From contig QHYH01000087.1 in assembly GCA_003223215.1 (NCBI GenBank), forward strand, positions 1 through 64,000: a stretch of DNA of 64,000 nucleotides, given 5' to 3'. The translations under genes and the position numbers were made by a program. The number at the start of each line of letters is the position of its first letter. Position 1 is the first letter of the stretch. Positions 26,570 through 35,487 of the stretch are shown one piece after another. The DNA is from Acidobacteriota bacterium (GTDB taxonomy: Bacteria; Acidobacteriota; Terriglobia; Acidiferrales; UBA7541). A model generated the notes under the pieces. The model ran no database searches. It was not told the DNA's origin and saw nothing but the letters and a program-made list of their open reading frames with translations.

Positions 26570-27949
26570 ATGGTGGCAGCCGCTCCGTCCGCAATTACGC
26601 ACCCTCTAAGACGTCCTCCCGGCCCCAAGGGCCATTTCCTCCTTGGCAATCTGGCCGCTGTCTCACGCGACTGGCTGGGATTCTATTCGCGTTGCGCTAA
26701 GGAGTATGGCGACGTTGTGCAACTTCGCTACCTTCACGTTCCTATCTGCTTGCTGATGCATCCTCGCGACATCGAATATGTGCTGGTCACAAATCCCGGG
26801 AACTTCACCAAGTCCGCCGATTATCGCGCCCTCGCTCGCGTTCTCGGGAATGGCTTGCTAACCAACGAAGGCAAACCGTGGCAGCGCCAACGAGGCCTGA
26901 TCCAGCCGGCCTTCCGCCGCGAAAACATCTTGTCCTATGCGCCGCTCGTGACTCGCGCCGCCGGCCGCATGCTCGCTTCCTGGACCAGCGGCGAATCACG
27001 CAACGTTCACGAGGACATGATGGGCGTGACGCTCCAGATCGTCGCACAATGCCTGTTTGGAGCGGAGGTCACCGGCGTCGCCGAACGTGTCGGCAAAGCC
27101 ATGCAAGTTGTAACCGACAGGTTCATGGCGGATGCCAGCCAGGCTCTCCTCCTCCCGTTTGACCTTCCGGACTTCCTGGCGCCAGCGCGGCGCCGCGCCA
27201 TCAGTGACCTGAACAAAATCATCAACGGCATCGTCGGCGAGCGTCGCGCCTCGAATCAGCCGCGCGGAGATTTGCTCGACACTCTTCTTCAGGTGCGCGA
27301 TTCCGAGGGTCAATCGATGAGCGACACCCAATTGCGCGATGAGGTTATGACCCTCTTTCTCGCTGGACACGAGACTACCGCGCTCGCGCTGTCTTGGACC
27401 TGCTTCCTGCTCGCCGAGAATCCTTGCATAGAGGCTAAGCTCGTCGAAGAACTTCGCGCGGTGCTCAGCGGTCGTGAACCTACAGCCGAGGATCTTCCCC
27501 TTCTGCGCTACACCGAAATGATCCTCAAAGAATCGATGCGGCTCTATCCGGCCGTTTGGGGCATTGGACGCCGCGCCGTGGCGGACTGCGAAATTGGCGG
27601 CTATCGTGTGACTGCCGGCACGAATATCTTCATCTTTCAATCACTGACGCAGCGCGACCCGCGTTTCTTCTCCAATCCGGACACATTTGATCCCGAGCGC
27701 TGGCGCGAAGATCCCCTCCGCTCGGGAAAAATCCCTCGATTCGCCTATTTCCCTTTTGGCGGTGGTCCGAGGGTATGCGTCGGCGCGGCCTTTGCCATGC
27801 TGGAGGCCACGCTGCTGCTCGCCATGATCCAACAGAGGTTCCATCTTGACCTCGTGCCCGGTCATCCCGTCCAACCGCATGCCTCCGTCACGTTGCGGCC
27901 CAAGCACGGCATCCGTGTAACCGTGCACCGCCGCGCGTCCTCCGCCTGA
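26570..27949 (+). CDS. Cytochrome P450
   Basis: Haem-thiolate monooxygenase of 459 residues. I-helix oxygen motif AGHETTA, K-helix ESMRLYP (ExxR) and haem loop FGGGPRVCVGAAF with the Cys ligand are all intact. The PPGPKGHFLLGNL start is typical of class II-like bacterial P450s of the CYP110/CYP102-like type, without a membrane anchor. No ferredoxin or reductase lies nearby, so redox partners are encoded elsewhere. A TATAAT at 26526-26531 may be its -10 box. The substrate is unknown; fatty acids or terpenoids are usual for such stand-alone enzymes. Confidence 0.93.
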   Translation: MVAAAPSAITHPLRRPPGPKGHFLLGNLAAVSRDWLGFYSRCAKEYGDVVQLRYLHVPICLLMHPRDIEYVLVTNPGNFTKSADYRALARVLGNGLLTNEGKPWQRQRGLIQPAFRRENILSYAPLVTRAAGRMLASWTSGESRNVHEDMMGVTLQIVAQCLFGAEVTGVAERVGKAMQVVTDRFMADASQALLLPFDLPDFLAPARRRAISDLNKIINGIVGERRASNQPRGDLLDTLLQVRDSEGQSMSDTQLRDEVMTLFLAGHETTALALSWTCFLLAENPCIEAKLVEELRAVLSGREPTAEDLPLLRYTEMILKESMRLYPAVWGIGRRAVADCEIGGYRVTAGTNIFIFQSLTQRDPRFFSNPDTFDPERWREDPLRSGKIPRFAYFPFGGGPRVCVGAAFAMLEATLLLAMIQQRFHLDLVPGHPVQPHASVTLRPKHGIRVTVHRRASSA

Positions 27950-28127
27950 GGCACTCTTGCCGCACAACCGAGGATCCAGACCGCCCACTCTGGCGCTTCT
28001 GGCCCGAATTTCTCACGAGCAGTTGGGGAGAGAGGTCTCGGCGGTCCGGTTTTCGAGGAATTCGGGCCAGGGGCAACGTGTCCGGTTGGCGGAACTGACG
28101 GGACTTGAGCCGATTATAAGGGTGAAG

Positions 28128-28652
28128 TCAGTTCGCTGCTCCCGGAGCAGGCATCTTGTACGCCTCTGCTGGAATCGGTTCAGTCGAGACCGCCGCGCTG
28201 GAGATAAGCTTCCACTTCCCAGCCGTCTTCTGCCAGGTGTCAACCACAACGAAATGCGCTCCTGGAACATTTGCATTGGGATCTTTGAACCCGGAAGCCG
28301 TGTAAGTTCCCCCATACGTCACCGTTGCGGTATCGCCCGAAATGCGAACCTTAACATCGTGTATGTCAGTACTTGCTTTTGCGTCTGGGTTGGCCGTTCT
28401 TATCCCTACGATCATCTTCTCGTAGTCGGCTGGGCTCTGGTCATAGACGTGCCCCAGGGGATCGATGCTGATAACGCGTGGTCCGAGAATGCTTTTCTGA
28501 AAGGCGACATCCGCGTCGCTGAATCCTGAATGCTTGGCTGCTTCCATTTCGAGATTCTTAAGCGTTTCCTCGTCGGATGTCGGCATGGACGAAGTTCGTG
28601 GGCAAATCACCAAAGTAAACAGCGAAATCAGGAGCAAAGAGAACAAGCGATT
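28128..28652 (-). CDS. Secreted NTF2-like (SnoaL/DUF4440) protein
   Basis: A 174-residue exported protein: signal peptide MNRLFSLLLISLFTLVI, then an NTF2-like cone fold. Seen features are the helical start (SDEETLKNLEMEAAKHSGF), SIDPLGHVYDQSPADYEKMI, VRISGDTATVTYGGTYTA and the final strand FVVVDTWQKTAGKWKLISS. Members bind small ligands or act as simple enzymes; no catalytic residue is certain here. The start at 28652 has AAAGGAGG before it; the longer frame does not. Confidence 0.78.
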   Translation of the reverse strand, partial: NRLFSLLLISLFTLVICPRTSSMPTSDEETLKNLEMEAAKHSGFSDADVAFQKSILGPRVISIDPLGHVYDQSPADYEKMIVGIRTANPDAKASTDIHDVKVRISGDTATVTYGGTYTASGFKDPNANVPGAHFVVVDTWQKTAGKWKLISSAAVSTEPIPAEAYKMPAPGAAN

Positions 28653-28950
28653 CATTGGCCCTCCTTTGCCACCGCACTCTAACATATCAACTTTGCGAGG
28701 GCCAATTTAACGACGGCATCCGCGGCATCCGTACCAGTGATTTGCAGCATTGCGCGTCCGGAACGCGTACTCAGAAGCAATCCCGAAATCACATTATGAG
28801 TCGTAGCCTGGCACTTGCCCCCTTAGCGGCATAACTCGACTGATGCTATGCTTTGCCGCAGGTCGCGTGGTGTGGCTTGGGTAGTGGCGATAAACGTCGA
28901 TAAGCCGGGCTCGTTGGCGTAAAAGCCGTTTCGAGGAGCGAGAAAACACC

Positions 28951-29604
28951 GTGGGGACCATAATCCCGTTATCGGATGCGTCGCGGCGCCCGGCACACTT
29001 TCCGCTGATGACGCTGCTCATTATTGTGATTAACGGGTTTGTTTTTGTGCAGGAATTGCTAGGCGGCGAAGCGTTTGTGCTCAACTGGGCCGCAGTCCCG
29101 GCCAACATTGTGGGCGGCCATCATTGGATCACTCTGCTTACCGCCATGTTCATTCATGGTAGTTGGTCGCACATCATCGGCAACATGATCTTCTTGTGGG
29201 CCTTTGGGCCGGAGATTGAAGACGCCATGAATCCCTTGCGGTACGTGGCCTTCTACCTTCTTGGCGGATTGGTGGCGATGCTGGCCCAGGTCATCGCCAA
29301 CTCTCATTCCACAGTTCCCAACCTTGGTGCAAGTGGCGCGATAGCCGCAGTGATGGGCGCTTTTCTTGTCACCTATCCTCGCGATCGGATTCGCGTGCTC
29401 CTAGTCATCTTCTTTTTTGTCCGTGTGACACTCATTCCGGGCGCGCTTCTGATCGGTGTGTGGTTCCTCATCCAACTGTTCAATGCGGGCAGCGTGGCCA
29501 CGGTCCAGACAGGAGGTATAGCTTATCTCGCACACGTAGGAGGATTCATATTTGGGGCCGTATTCGGGCGATTGTTCGTGGATCCTGACCGCATCGCTCA
29601 GTAG
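28951..29604 (+). CDS. Rhomboid family intramembrane serine protease
   Basis: Six-helix membrane protease of 217 residues. The catalytic Ser is in GASGAIAAVMG and the catalytic His in LAHVGGFIFG. The oxyanion/His-Asn motif is HGSWSHIIGNMIFLW. An N-terminal PHFPLMTL-like segment precedes helix 1. It starts with GTG. The 3' end of the gene is duplicated in decayed form at 32133-32239, beyond ppk. Substrates are unknown. Confidence 0.9.
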   Translation: MGTIIPLSDASRRPAHFPLMTLLIIVINGFVFVQELLGGEAFVLNWAAVPANIVGGHHWITLLTAMFIHGSWSHIIGNMIFLWAFGPEIEDAMNPLRYVAFYLLGGLVAMLAQVIANSHSTVPNLGASGAIAAVMGAFLVTYPRDRIRVLLVIFFFVRVTLIPGALLIGVWFLIQLFNAGSVATVQTGGIAYLAHVGGFIFGAVFGRLFVDPDRIAQ

Positions 29605-29619
29605 CGGAGACAGCTGTCA

Positions 29620-29831
29620 AAAAGGGAATGATGTTTCGGACGACGGGCGTCCGCCCGCGCGCTTCCACCGGGCACCTCAAAAGCCAACCTGATTTCCGTG
29701 CCTACCGGTGACGGGTCAGTCGCGGAGACAAAATACGTGAAGCCTGGCAATCCCGAATCTGCGTTCACCATCACGTCGCCATCTCGATCTTCGACGGGAC
29801 CGCCCACAGCCTGTAGCGAGTCAGGACTTGG
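29620..29831 (-). pseudogene. PilZ-domain-like C-terminal fragment
   Basis: A minus frame beyond the ppk stop reads GFTYFVSATDPSPVGTEI then RLAFEVPGGSARADA. The pattern G-x-FV-x-(P)-PVGT-x-I-x-L-x-F-x-x-PGG is the second half of PilZ domains, which bind c-di-GMP. The RxxxR and DxSxxG start is not found. Confidence 0.4.
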
Positions 29832-32079
29832 TGCGCCTGTCCGTGCGCCGATCGGCGACCAGCCGCTTGCGAGACAACGCCGCCAGGCCCTTGCCGACCT
29901 TGAGAGGTGCCTTTTCAGATGTAAGAAACTGGAGTTGGCTGTGGATGGCATCCGCTTGACCTCGCCTGCTGCCTCGACTGTAACTTCCGTCGCTTTGCAA
30001 ATGATGAGCTTTCTTTTCGTCGGCCAACTGGATGTCAAGAATGTCCTTCAAGCGACGAACCAATTGGGGGCTGTGGATCGGAAAGAGGATTTCGACTCGA
30101 TGACTCAAGTTCCTTCGCATGAGGTCGGCGCTGCCGAGATAAACTTCCTCGGCACCTCCGTTCCGGAAATAATAGACGCGGCTGTGCTCTAAGAACCGAC
30201 CAACGATACTCGTGACGCGGATATTGTCACTGAACCCACTGACCGAGGGCCGCAAGCAACAAAGTCCCCGTATCAACAGGTCAACCTTCACACCGGCTTG
30301 CGAGGCCTGATAGAGCAATCTGATCATTTGCTGATCTTCCAGTGCGTTCATTTTGAAGATCAGATGGCCGCGCTCGCCCTTCTTCTGAAGGGCAATTTCT
30401 CTGAGGATCAATTCTTCGAGCCGCTGCCTTAGATTGACGGGTGCCACCAGGAGTTCGCGCGGCTCATTCTTCCGGGAGTACCCCGTCAGGGCGTTGAAAA
30501 AGTAGGTGACATCGTTAGCGATCTGTTCGCTGCAGGTGAAAAAGCCGAAGTCGGAATAAACCCGTGCGGTCACCGGATTGTAATTGCCCGTTCCCAGGTG
30601 CACATAGCGGCGAATTTCCTCGCCTTCCCGCCGGACCACCAGGGCGGTCTTGGAGTGGACCTTCATGCCGACCAGTCCGTAGACAACATGTACACCGGCA
30701 TCCTCCAGGGTGCGTGCCCACTCGATGTTGCTTTCCTCGTCGAACCGTGCTTTGAGTTCGACGAGCACGGATACCTGTTTTCCCTGCTCTATGGCCTCCA
30801 GAAGGGCGGCGACAATCGGTGAGTTGCGACCCACCCGATACAAGGTCATCTTGATTGCCAAAACATTCGGGTCACGCGCCGCTTGCTCGAGGAATTCCAC
30901 GACCGGTTGAAAAGACTCGTAGGGATGATGCAGCAAGAGATCCTCGCGGCGGATGGCAGAGAACACGTCCCCTTCGGCATCGGCCCCGAGACTCTGTGGA
31001 ATCGAAGGCACAAGGGGCTTGTCCTTCAAATCTGGCCGGTCCAGTGCATAGAGTTCGATCAATCGCTTCAGGCCGACGGAGCCTCTGATCCGGTACACAT
31101 CCTGTTTGTCGATTGGCAGATTGCCGGCCAGGATCTCGAGAATTTTATCGGAAACGTTTGCGTCCACCTGTAGGCGCACGGCAGAGGTAAACCGCCGCTG
31201 CCTCATGGCCTCTTCGACGCTTTCCAAGAGGTCGTCGCTCTCCAGTTCTTGAATGGCCACTTCTGCATCGCGAGTTACCCGGAAAGCGTGTGCTTCCACG
31301 ATTTCCATTCCAGGGAAGAGCAGATGTAGATTGGCGATTATCAGCTGTTCCAACCACACAAACTTCATTTCGGACTTTAACGACGTGGAGACCTTTTTGT
31401 GTTGGTGATCCGTCTCTACGAGAACCAACCTGGGCAGAGAGTCCGGCACCTTCACACGAGCGAAGTTTTCCGTGCCCTGGTTGTCTCCCACGACCACGGC
31501 CAGATTCAAACTGCCGCTCGAGATGTGCGGGAACGGCCGCCCGGGGTCGAACGCCAACGGGGTGAGAACTGGGAACACGGTCTCAAGGAAATACGAGTCC
31601 ATCGCGGACCGTTCTTCCTGCGTTAGTGAGGAAATGCCTAAGATTCGGATTCCTTCGCGCTGCAGGGCCGGCAATAGTGTGTCCCGCAAGAGATCCTGGA
31701 TTACTTGAACAAGTCGCCGGACCTCCTCGCGAATGCGCTGTAATTGGATGGCTGCGGGCAGGCCATCGACGCTGGCCTCTTGCGTACCGCTCGCCGCCTG
31801 CTTTTGCAAACCGGCGACGCGTACCATAAAAAACTCATCCAAATTGGAGCTGACGATAGAGACAAACTTTACTCTTTCGAGCAGTGGGTTTTCCGGATCC
31901 TGCGCTTCCTGTAAGACTCTTTTCTGAAACTCCAATAAGCTGAGTTCGCGGTTGATGTATAACTCGGGAGACGCGAGCGTCAGAGTTTGCGGACCGGTTG
32001 GTGCGATCGTGACGGGCGTTGCGACACCCGCCGCCTCCGCTTGTTCGTCCGAACCCAATTCACTGCGTGGGGAGGCCAT
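29821..32079 (-). CDS. ppk1: Polyphosphate kinase 1
   Basis: Makes inorganic polyphosphate from ATP at the membrane. 752 residues, a usual length for the family when the C-terminal tail is included. Domains in order: N domain (YINRELSLLEFQKRVL, SNLDEFFMVRVAG), head domain, then two PLD-like domains. The autophosphorylated His is in GMKVHSKTALV, followed by RYVHLGTGNYNP; the second catalytic His region is RVEILFPIHSPQL. The tail after LADEKKAHH is basic and Ser-rich. It is transcribed opposite to its neighbours, and direct repeats derived from the rhomboid gene lie on both sides. Confidence 0.95.
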   Translation of the reverse strand: MASPRSELGSDEQAEAAGVATPVTIAPTGPQTLTLASPELYINRELSLLEFQKRVLQEAQDPENPLLERVKFVSIVSSNLDEFFMVRVAGLQKQAASGTQEASVDGLPAAIQLQRIREEVRRLVQVIQDLLRDTLLPALQREGIRILGISSLTQEERSAMDSYFLETVFPVLTPLAFDPGRPFPHISSGSLNLAVVVGDNQGTENFARVKVPDSLPRLVLVETDHQHKKVSTSLKSEMKFVWLEQLIIANLHLLFPGMEIVEAHAFRVTRDAEVAIQELESDDLLESVEEAMRQRRFTSAVRLQVDANVSDKILEILAGNLPIDKQDVYRIRGSVGLKRLIELYALDRPDLKDKPLVPSIPQSLGADAEGDVFSAIRREDLLLHHPYESFQPVVEFLEQAARDPNVLAIKMTLYRVGRNSPIVAALLEAIEQGKQVSVLVELKARFDEESNIEWARTLEDAGVHVVYGLVGMKVHSKTALVVRREGEEIRRYVHLGTGNYNPVTARVYSDFGFFTCSEQIANDVTYFFNALTGYSRKNEPRELLVAPVNLRQRLEELILREIALQKKGERGHLIFKMNALEDQQMIRLLYQASQAGVKVDLLIRGLCCLRPSVSGFSDNIRVTSIVGRFLEHSRVYYFRNGGAEEVYLGSADLMRRNLSHRVEILFPIHSPQLVRRLKDILDIQLADEKKAHHLQSDGSYSRGSRRGQADAIHSQLQFLTSEKAPLKVGKGLAALSRKRLVADRRTDRRTKS

Positions 32080-32132
32080 AGCGGTTTGTTATTTTACTCG
32101 ATTTCAGCAACGAGGAACGCCGTCAATTTTGG

Positions 32133-32239
32133 TACGACGTGCGGGCCAGACACGAGGAGTAACTTATCAGGCATCTGGATTGGGGCCGGGCTCGGGCCAG
32201 TGTTCGTGGATCCTGACTGCAAGGCTCAGTGGCGGAGAC
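32133..32239 (+). pseudogene. Decayed copy of the rhomboid gene 3' end
   Basis: The last 38 bases (32202-32239) match 29574-29611 at 34 of 38 positions, including the BamHI-like GTTCGTGGATCCTGAC. Weaker similarity extends left (CGGGCCAGACACGAGGAGTA against the coding region before LAHVGGF). No open frame remains. Confidence 0.55.
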
Positions 32240-32271
32240 GTCGGTGGTTCCGACAGACTGCGGCTGGTCGG

Positions 32272-33210
32272 CTACGCTACGCCTGGAGCTGTTGGACTTG
32301 AGTCAGGCTTCGGTTGTAATTTGAACCAGGCTACAACCCTGTCCCAGTCAACAAAAACGAGAAGCTGCGGCACGTTTAAGAAAACCAAGTTCATCGCCAG
32401 CAGAATGCCCAAGTGGAAGACCGCCACAAGCGGGACAAGCACCCTCCGCGGCCACTTCCAGAAAAGTGCCGTGATCAGGCCAAGCTCAAACAAGAGCGTG
32501 CCGATTCCCACACTCCAACAGGCAAACGGCCTGTCGGCAATCCACGTTCCCAGGGTATGGAAAACTCGGATCTGCTCCTCTTCGGTGCACCACAGCATCC
32601 AGTTTCGGATGTTGGATGCGGAAGCCCACTTCCAACCGACGCCCATGAGCTTAGCGTATCCGGAAAAGAAATAGATCTCGACGAGGTAGAGCTGGAGCAG
32701 GCGAACGGGCCAGGTGTAGTCGCTGCTGTCCGCCGACAGCTTGTCCCGCCTCGACGGGAGCAGCGTCCAGCAGTCCCCACAAGGGGAAAAAGAAAGGGTA
32801 AGCAGGGCGATCACCGAAATTGTAAAACCCCGCGCGTAGGGATGGGGAATCCAGATGAGCGATTCGAGCGGGGCGAGGTGATAAAGCAGCAGGCCTGACA
32901 CAAAGCAACAAAATCTCGGCAGTACTCCCACCATCCCACCCAGCAAAGCGATCGCGGTGATCCATACCAGCACGTGCTCCAGACCGGGATGTCCCGGGAA
33001 AACGAGGTAGCGCCAGCGAGCGCTCGCTCCTACCTGGCTCCAGAACACAGAAGGCAAGCCGGACATTTCTGCGAGGTTTCTTGAAAGCAGCACCCAAAGG
33101 GAGTACGCGGCGAATATGATTCTCGCCGCGGCCAGATTCCGAGGCGAACCTCGCGCAAACCAAAATCGGTTCCAAGCTGCGATCCACCACGAAGGATCAA
33201 GGAATTTCAT
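32272..33210 (-). CDS. HTTM-like polytopic membrane protein
   Basis: A 312-residue membrane protein resembling the HTTM domain shared with vitamin K-dependent gamma-carboxylase. The segment AAARIIFAAYSLWVLL, the HPYARGFTISVIALL region and LYLVEIYFFSGYAKLMGVGW are typical. The C-terminal lumenal carboxylase domain is absent, so carboxylation is not implied. Start and stop of adjacent genes overlap by 4 bases (ATGA), so it is co-transcribed with the next two genes on the minus strand. Function unknown. Confidence 0.75.
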   Translation of the reverse strand: MKFLDPSWWIAAWNRFWFARGSPRNLAAARIIFAAYSLWVLLSRNLAEMSGLPSVFWSQVGASARWRYLVFPGHPGLEHVLVWITAIALLGGMVGVLPRFCCFVSGLLLYHLAPLESLIWIPHPYARGFTISVIALLTLSFSPCGDCWTLLPSRRDKLSADSSDYTWPVRLLQLYLVEIYFFSGYAKLMGVGWKWASASNIRNWMLWCTEEEQIRVFHTLGTWIADRPFACWSVGIGTLLFELGLITALFWKWPRRVLVPLVAVFHLGILLAMNLVFLNVPQLLVFVDWDRVVAWFKLQPKPDSSPTAPGVA

Positions 33211-33851
33211 GGTTGTCGATAGTCGAAAATAAGGACGCGTGTGACCTTTTGCGGGTCACGACGGCGCTCTTCGAGGTTCCACGTTTCTCCGTAGATTCTC
33301 AACCCGACAAAGCGATCCGGCGGAACCTTTCCCGGGTGCGACCAGATCGCAGGATGCAGCATGTGGGTCGGCGCGGTCAGTGGACCGAACCATCGATTCG
33401 GGTACGGTAACCCGGCTGGGCTCAAGGCTTGTTCCCGCGCGCGGTTCGCCCGGCCCAGTAGGTAAGTTCCCAAACGGTCGCGGGCCGCCGGGTCAAGTTG
33501 CGCAAGGTGCAACCTTATCCAGGACTCTAGTTCCTCAAGCCCCAGCGGCCGCCATGCCCGGTAATCGATATCGTATTCTCTGCGGTCAGTATCTACCCCC
33601 ACGAATCGGGGCAAGGGGGGATAGTTCGAGCCAGTAGGCACAGCGTATGCCAGCACAGGCCACGAGGAAAATGGCCAGAGGTTGTGTTGCGTTAAACCCG
33701 CTCCGAAACTGATCAAGAGGACGGCACAAAGAAAGATGTTTGTCCGGCGGCGCTGCGCAATGGAGGAGCGAAGCCCGCCCGCAAGGGCAACCCGCAGCCC
33801 CAATATCACGAACATTAAGAAGCAAAAGGTGCTCGAAATGTTTGTTTTCAC
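33207..33851 (-). CDS. Hypothetical membrane-anchored protein, partner of HTTM protein
   Basis: About 214 residues with two N-terminal hydrophobic helices (FCFLMFVILGLRVALAGG, LCAVLLISFGAGL) and a soluble tail (YDIDYRAWRPLGLEELESWI, RVLIFDYRQP). A GTG at 33851 starts 8 bases after the formyltransferase stop and right before the first helix; an ATG at 33926 would overlap that gene by 68 bases. In my recollection proteins like this accompany HTTM proteins; the link here is by position. Confidence 0.6.
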   Translation of the reverse strand: MKTNISSTFCFLMFVILGLRVALAGGLRSSIAQRRRTNIFLCAVLLISFGAGLTQHNLWPFSSWPVLAYAVPTGSNYPPLPRFVGVDTDRREYDIDYRAWRPLGLEELESWIRLHLAQLDPAARDRLGTYLLGRANRAREQALSPAGLPYPNRWFGPLTAPTHMLHPAIWSHPGKVPPDRFVGLRIYGETWNLEERRRDPQKVTRVLIFDYRQP

Positions 33852-33858
33852 AGTTAGA

Positions 33859-34764
33859 TCACCGATCCGGTCGGCGCGATTTTCCCAGTTGTACCGACCC
33901 ATCCCGGCAGTACAGGTTCCAGCCAAAAGAAGTTGACTCTATTAGGCCGGCTGCTTTGTCACAATCGTGCGTGGTGTACCCGAGAACCGATCTGTACCGA
34001 ACTTGCCGCTCGGAACGATCGCAAAGCGGTTCAAGACGCCGGGGGCATAGCCCTCGAAGGAAATGCCAAACCCGCTCGGCATCCCACTCCGAAAAAGGAA
34101 CAAGTCTAGTCCCATGTGCGACACGTGGGGCATAGGTTGCCAGGGTTTCCTCCTGTGGTCGAGACCTAGCCTCCCCGGATGCAAGCTGGTCCAAAACCCG
34201 CAGCAGCAACTCTCCTCCCAGAAGGGCCTTTTTAGCGTACAAGCGATCCACCGGGAATCCGCGGGGCAAATCGAAAGCTTCCTGCGCGAAAATAGCGCCA
34301 GCGTCGGCCCGCTCGTTCATGCCATGCACGGTAACGCCGGTCCGTCGATCGTTATGGTAATAGACCCACAGCAACGGGTTCGCGCCACGATGACGAGGCA
34401 GCAACGACGAGTGGACGTTCAACGCGGCTCGCCCGGCGGTTTGGAGGACGTCGCGACCGAGGAGCCACGGGAACGCGGAGACACAGATGACGTCCGGCCG
34501 AAGCCGTTCGAGCTCGTTGGCGAGTTCGGAATCGGACCCGGCGGTCGCCTCAAGCAGGGGTACATCGTGAATTCTTGCCCACCGGGCCATAGCCGCCGAC
34601 GTCCCCATTCCGGTCCGCCATAGGATCGAGCGAGCCGTTCGACGCAACCAGGATTGCGATCGTGAAGGCTTCACCAGGGCGATGACCCGATGTGCACGGG
34701 AGACCGCCTCGAGGGGAACCATGCTGCCATCCCCGCTACTGCCGAAAAAGACAATCCTCAGCAC
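33859..34764 (-). CDS. Formyltransferase (Fmt-like)
   Basis: A 301-residue protein of the formyl_transf_N family. The formyl-folate site is NVHSSLLPRHRGANPLLWV (the SLLPxxRG motif with catalytic Asn and His). The catalytic Asp region is GVTVHGMNERADAGAI. It is shorter and more divergent than the housekeeping methionyl-tRNA formyltransferase, so an amino-sugar or peptide substrate is likelier than tRNA. It is the first gene of a three-gene minus unit divergent from the peptide locus, which suggests but does not prove a shared pathway. Confidence 0.8.
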   Translation of the reverse strand: MLRIVFFGSSGDGSMVPLEAVSRAHRVIALVKPSRSQSWLRRTARSILWRTGMGTSAAMARWARIHDVPLLEATAGSDSELANELERLRPDVICVSAFPWLLGRDVLQTAGRAALNVHSSLLPRHRGANPLLWVYYHNDRRTGVTVHGMNERADAGAIFAQEAFDLPRGFPVDRLYAKKALLGGELLLRVLDQLASGEARSRPQEETLATYAPRVAHGTRLVPFSEWDAERVWHFLRGLCPRRLEPLCDRSERQVRYRSVLGYTTHDCDKAAGLIESTSFGWNLYCRDGSVQLGKSRRPDR

Positions 34765-35110
34765 GATCGAACTTCTCCGCCGAGCGGAACTAGGGCGAGG
34801 ACCTTCCCTCTAGGGACGAGTCCTCGAAACGCCCTGCCGGTCACGGAGTCCCCGCGGCACCGCATCGCCAACGAGCTTCTCTGAGGAAGAGATGCCTCGT
34901 CGTGCGCCATGCTGCGTGGCGCGGAATGGGCATAGACCTCGCGTACTTCCATTGCGCTTTGCGATCGAACCCGCATAAACTTCGCTCGAATGACAAGAGC
35001 AAATGCGCTTTGGGTCGTTTGCATGGTCGATTTGGCTCGCTCGCCACCCTTGACAAAAACATTTTCCGTTGATAGATTACGCCCGTTCGTTGAAAATTTA
35101 AGGCCTTCGA
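34765..35110. other. Divergent intergenic region
   Basis: It separates the formyltransferase unit (minus) from the peptide locus (plus). The one clear signal is the promoter at 35050-35078. Confidence 0.4.
35050..35078 (+). promoter_or_regulatory. Promoter of the peptide cassette 1
   Basis: TTGACA (35050-35055), 17-base spacer, TAGATT (35073-35078). Transcription would start near 35085, about 26 bases before the decayed PqqD-like gene. Cassette 2 has the same arrangement. Confidence 0.65.
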
Positions 35111-35328
35111 AGCCACCCCAGCCTAGTGTCGAAGCCCGCCGATGGATGGCTTGCAGAAAAAAACGATCCTATCGGATTCCGCTAAACCATAAGTTCCGCT
35201 TGCTCAATCGGACTGCGGCGCTCGGCGCGAGGATCCGCAAAAGTTTTTCGGGGGTTGTGCTTTGAAGACGCCGTTCGCGATACCTCGCTAAACTTTGCGA
35301 TCGAATCCCTTCCAGGAGACAAACCGTG
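35111..35328 (+). pseudogene. Decayed PqqD-like recognition protein, copy 1
   Basis: It aligns with the intact PqqD-like gene at 41661-41951: the upstream AGGCCTTC, the NHKFRLLNRTAA segment and the block CAAAAGTTTTTCGGGGGTTG are shared. The start codon is lost, about 45 bases encoding IWNQLATPAASETVG are deleted, and stops occur. The end still overlaps the peptide start as GTGA. Confidence 0.8.
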
Positions 35329-35487
35329 ATGCAGCAAGACAACAAACCAAGCGCCCCGCCCGAGAATAACGACCGACACGCTTCCCCCATGCCGGCCTAT
35401 GAGCCGCCTCGCCTAACGGTCATGGACGAGAACCAAGTCATGAGCGTGTTCCAGGTTCCCGTCGTCGCCGGATCATGGTGGGGCTAG
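35326..35487 (+). CDS. RiPP precursor-like peptide 1 (lasso-type leader)
   Basis: A 53-residue peptide. Residues 1-22 are polar (PSAPPENN). Then PAYEPPRLTVMD carries YxxPxL, the motif by which lasso-peptide leaders bind their PqqD-like recognition protein. The end is FQVPVVAGSWWG. GGAGACAAACC lies before the GTG start, identical in cassette 2; an ATG follows directly and may be used. Residues 23-53 are identical to peptide 2, and all four base differences in that stretch are silent. A lasso core is unlikely: counting by analogy with known precursors, no Asp or Glu lies at ring positions 7-9 and no Thr at -2. Confidence 0.75.
   Translation: MMQQDNKPSAPPENNDRHASPMPAYEPPRLTVMDENQVMSVFQVPVVAGSWWG

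Noticed and set aside
32272-33210. Vitamin K-dependent carboxylase activity
   Set aside because: Only the membrane HTTM part is present; the catalytic lumenal domain is missing.
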